DNA from: CAYJEQ01 sp964371155
GTDB lineage: Bacteria; Bacillota; Clostridia; Oscillospirales; Ruminococcaceae
Length of the DNA stretch: 7,420 bases
NCBI GenBank assembly: GCA_964371155.1
Contig: CAYJLI010000078.1
Coordinates: forward strand, 1-7,420
Direction of reading: 5' to 3'
This document shows positions 6,804 through 7,420 of the stretch, piece by piece. The stretch's first letter is position 1, and each line of letters opens with the position of its first letter. Under the pieces are notes generated by a model. The model saw only the letters and a program-made list of their open reading frames with translations. It made no database searches and was not told where the DNA came from. Both the position numbers and the translations under genes were made by a program.

Positions 6804-7316
6804 ATGAACATAAGAGAAGAAAAACTCGGCGATTACGAAATAGTATCTACTTTGGTAGAGGAGGCTTTTAAAACAGCCGAGCATTCCGATGGAAATGAAC
6901 ATAATTTAGTTAAAAGGCTTCGAAACAGTGATGGCTTTATCAAAGAATTATCTTTAGTGGCAGAAGAGGATGGTGTACTGCTTGGGCATATAATGTTTAC
7001 AAGGGCAAGGGTTGGCGAAGTAGATGCGCTTGCACTTGCGCCACTATCGGTTTCTCCTGATGCGCAGAGAAAAGGAGTTGGCAAGGCTTTAATAAATAAG
7101 GGCCATGAAATAGCGAAGGCTATGGGCTATGATATAATTATTGTGCTTGGCAGTGAAAAATACTATCCAAAAATGGGATATATTCCTGCAAGTGCTTTGG
7201 GAATTAAAGCTCCATTTGATGTACCCGATGAAAACTTTATGGCCATTAGTTTAAGCGGCAGTACCGAGGCGATTAATGGAAGTGTTGAGTATGTTAGGGA
7301 AATATTGCAGGGCTAA
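6804..7316 (+). CDS. GNAT family N-acetyltransferase, YhbS-like
   Basis: A 170-aa, single-domain cytoplasmic acetyltransferase that would transfer an acetyl group from acetyl-CoA to an unknown amine. The acetyl-CoA-binding motif A is clear: LAPLSVSPDAQRKGVGKALI (78-97), with the pyrophosphate loop QRKGVG at 88-93. The later motif LGSEKYYPKMGY (115-126) is typical of the YhbS-like group (COG3153), where the usual form is LG-x-x-x-YYPRFGF. Length is normal for the family. It is transcribed divergently from the operon with its own sigma-A promoter, so no functional link to the operon is implied. The true substrate of this group is generally not known. Confidence 0.9.
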   Translation: MNIREEKLGDYEIVSTLVEEAFKTAEHSDGNEHNLVKRLRNSDGFIKELSLVAEEDGVLLGHIMFTRARVGEVDALALAPLSVSPDAQRKGVGKALINKGHEIAKAMGYDIIIVLGSEKYYPKMGYIPASALGIKAPFDVPDENFMAISLSGSTEAINGSVEYVREILQG

Positions 7317-7345
7317 AAGATAAAAATTAGCGATATTATAAAATG

Positions 7346-7382
7346 AGGGGTATTTCTTCACTAATTGTGAAGAAATACCCTT
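7346..7382. terminator. Hairpin after the GNAT gene, probable (bidirectional) terminator
   Basis: GGGTATTTCTTCAC (7348-7361) and GTGAAGAAATACCC (7367-7380) form a perfect 14-bp stem with a 5-nt loop, extendable by an A-T and a G-T pair. It starts about 30 nt after the GNAT stop. The plus-strand tail (TTAAAAAATT) is a poor U-tract; the minus-strand tail (CTCATTTTAT) is somewhat better, which suits a terminator shared by convergent genes. Confidence 0.6.
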
Positions 7383-7388
7383 AAAAAA

Positions 7389-7420
7389 TTATTGTCCGCT
7401 CAGAGTTCTAAATTCTGTCC
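7389..7420 (-). CDS. Possible 3' end of a convergent gene (partial)
   Basis: On the minus strand a frame enters from the window edge and reads TEFRTLSGQ then TAA (stop at 7391-7389), just before the hairpin at 7346-7382. The position is what one expects for a gene converging on the GNAT gene. Nine codons are too few to identify a product or to be sure it is coding. Confidence 0.25.
   Translation of the reverse strand, partial: TEFRTLSGQ

Noticed and set aside
1..7420. CRISPR array, insertion sequence, tRNA or rRNA
   Set aside because: I found no regularly spaced repeats, transposase-like frames, paired terminal repeats or tRNA-like cloverleaf in the non-coding stretches.

Overview
The window looks like part of an AT-rich low-GC Gram-positive chromosome, most likely an anaerobic member of the Clostridia. 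The evidence is strong GGAG/AGGAGG-type ribosome binding sites 7-9 nt before the starts, AT-rich intergenic DNA, a soluble PAS-GGDEF protein, and amino-acid catabolic genes behind a sigma-54 promoter. I cannot name the genus.

Layout: (1) 1-1911, minus strand: a complete diguanylate cyclase (PAS-PAS-GGDEF-GAF-like). (2) 1912-2480: a 569-bp AT-rich gap with no convincing gene. It holds a good vegetative promoter aimed at the cyclase, with a leader of about 325 nt, and a strong hairpin behind the next operon. (3) 6508 to 2481, minus strand: a compact three-gene operon encoding a sodium:solute symporter, a proline-racemase-family protein, and a histidine/phenylalanine ammonia-lyase-superfamily protein. 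I move the racemase and lyase starts to internal ATGs (5084 and 4043) because those have properly spaced Shine-Dalgarno sequences. (4) 6509-6803: a divergent control region. (5) 6804-7316, plus strand: a YhbS-like GNAT acetyltransferase, followed by a hairpin and possibly the last nine codons of a convergent gene.

The operon is the most interesting part. Its promoter matches the -24/-12 sigma-54 consensus (TGGCAC-N5-TTGCT). About 100 bp upstream lie two tandem 15-bp palindromes that look like binding sites for a sigma-54 activator. The lyase keeps the expected substrate-pocket residues of histidine ammonia-lyase, but exactly the three residues (Ala-Ser-Gly) that form the MIO electrophile are absent. 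A precedent for a MIO-free member of this superfamily is ergothionase, which eliminates trimethylamine. I therefore infer that the operon may take up and break down a trimethylated (betaine) amino acid such as ergothioneine or a relative, with the racemase-family protein (CGA in place of the usual CGH) acting on the same compound or its stereoisomer. The superfamily calls and the missing tripeptide are read directly from the sequence. The substrate is a hypothesis.
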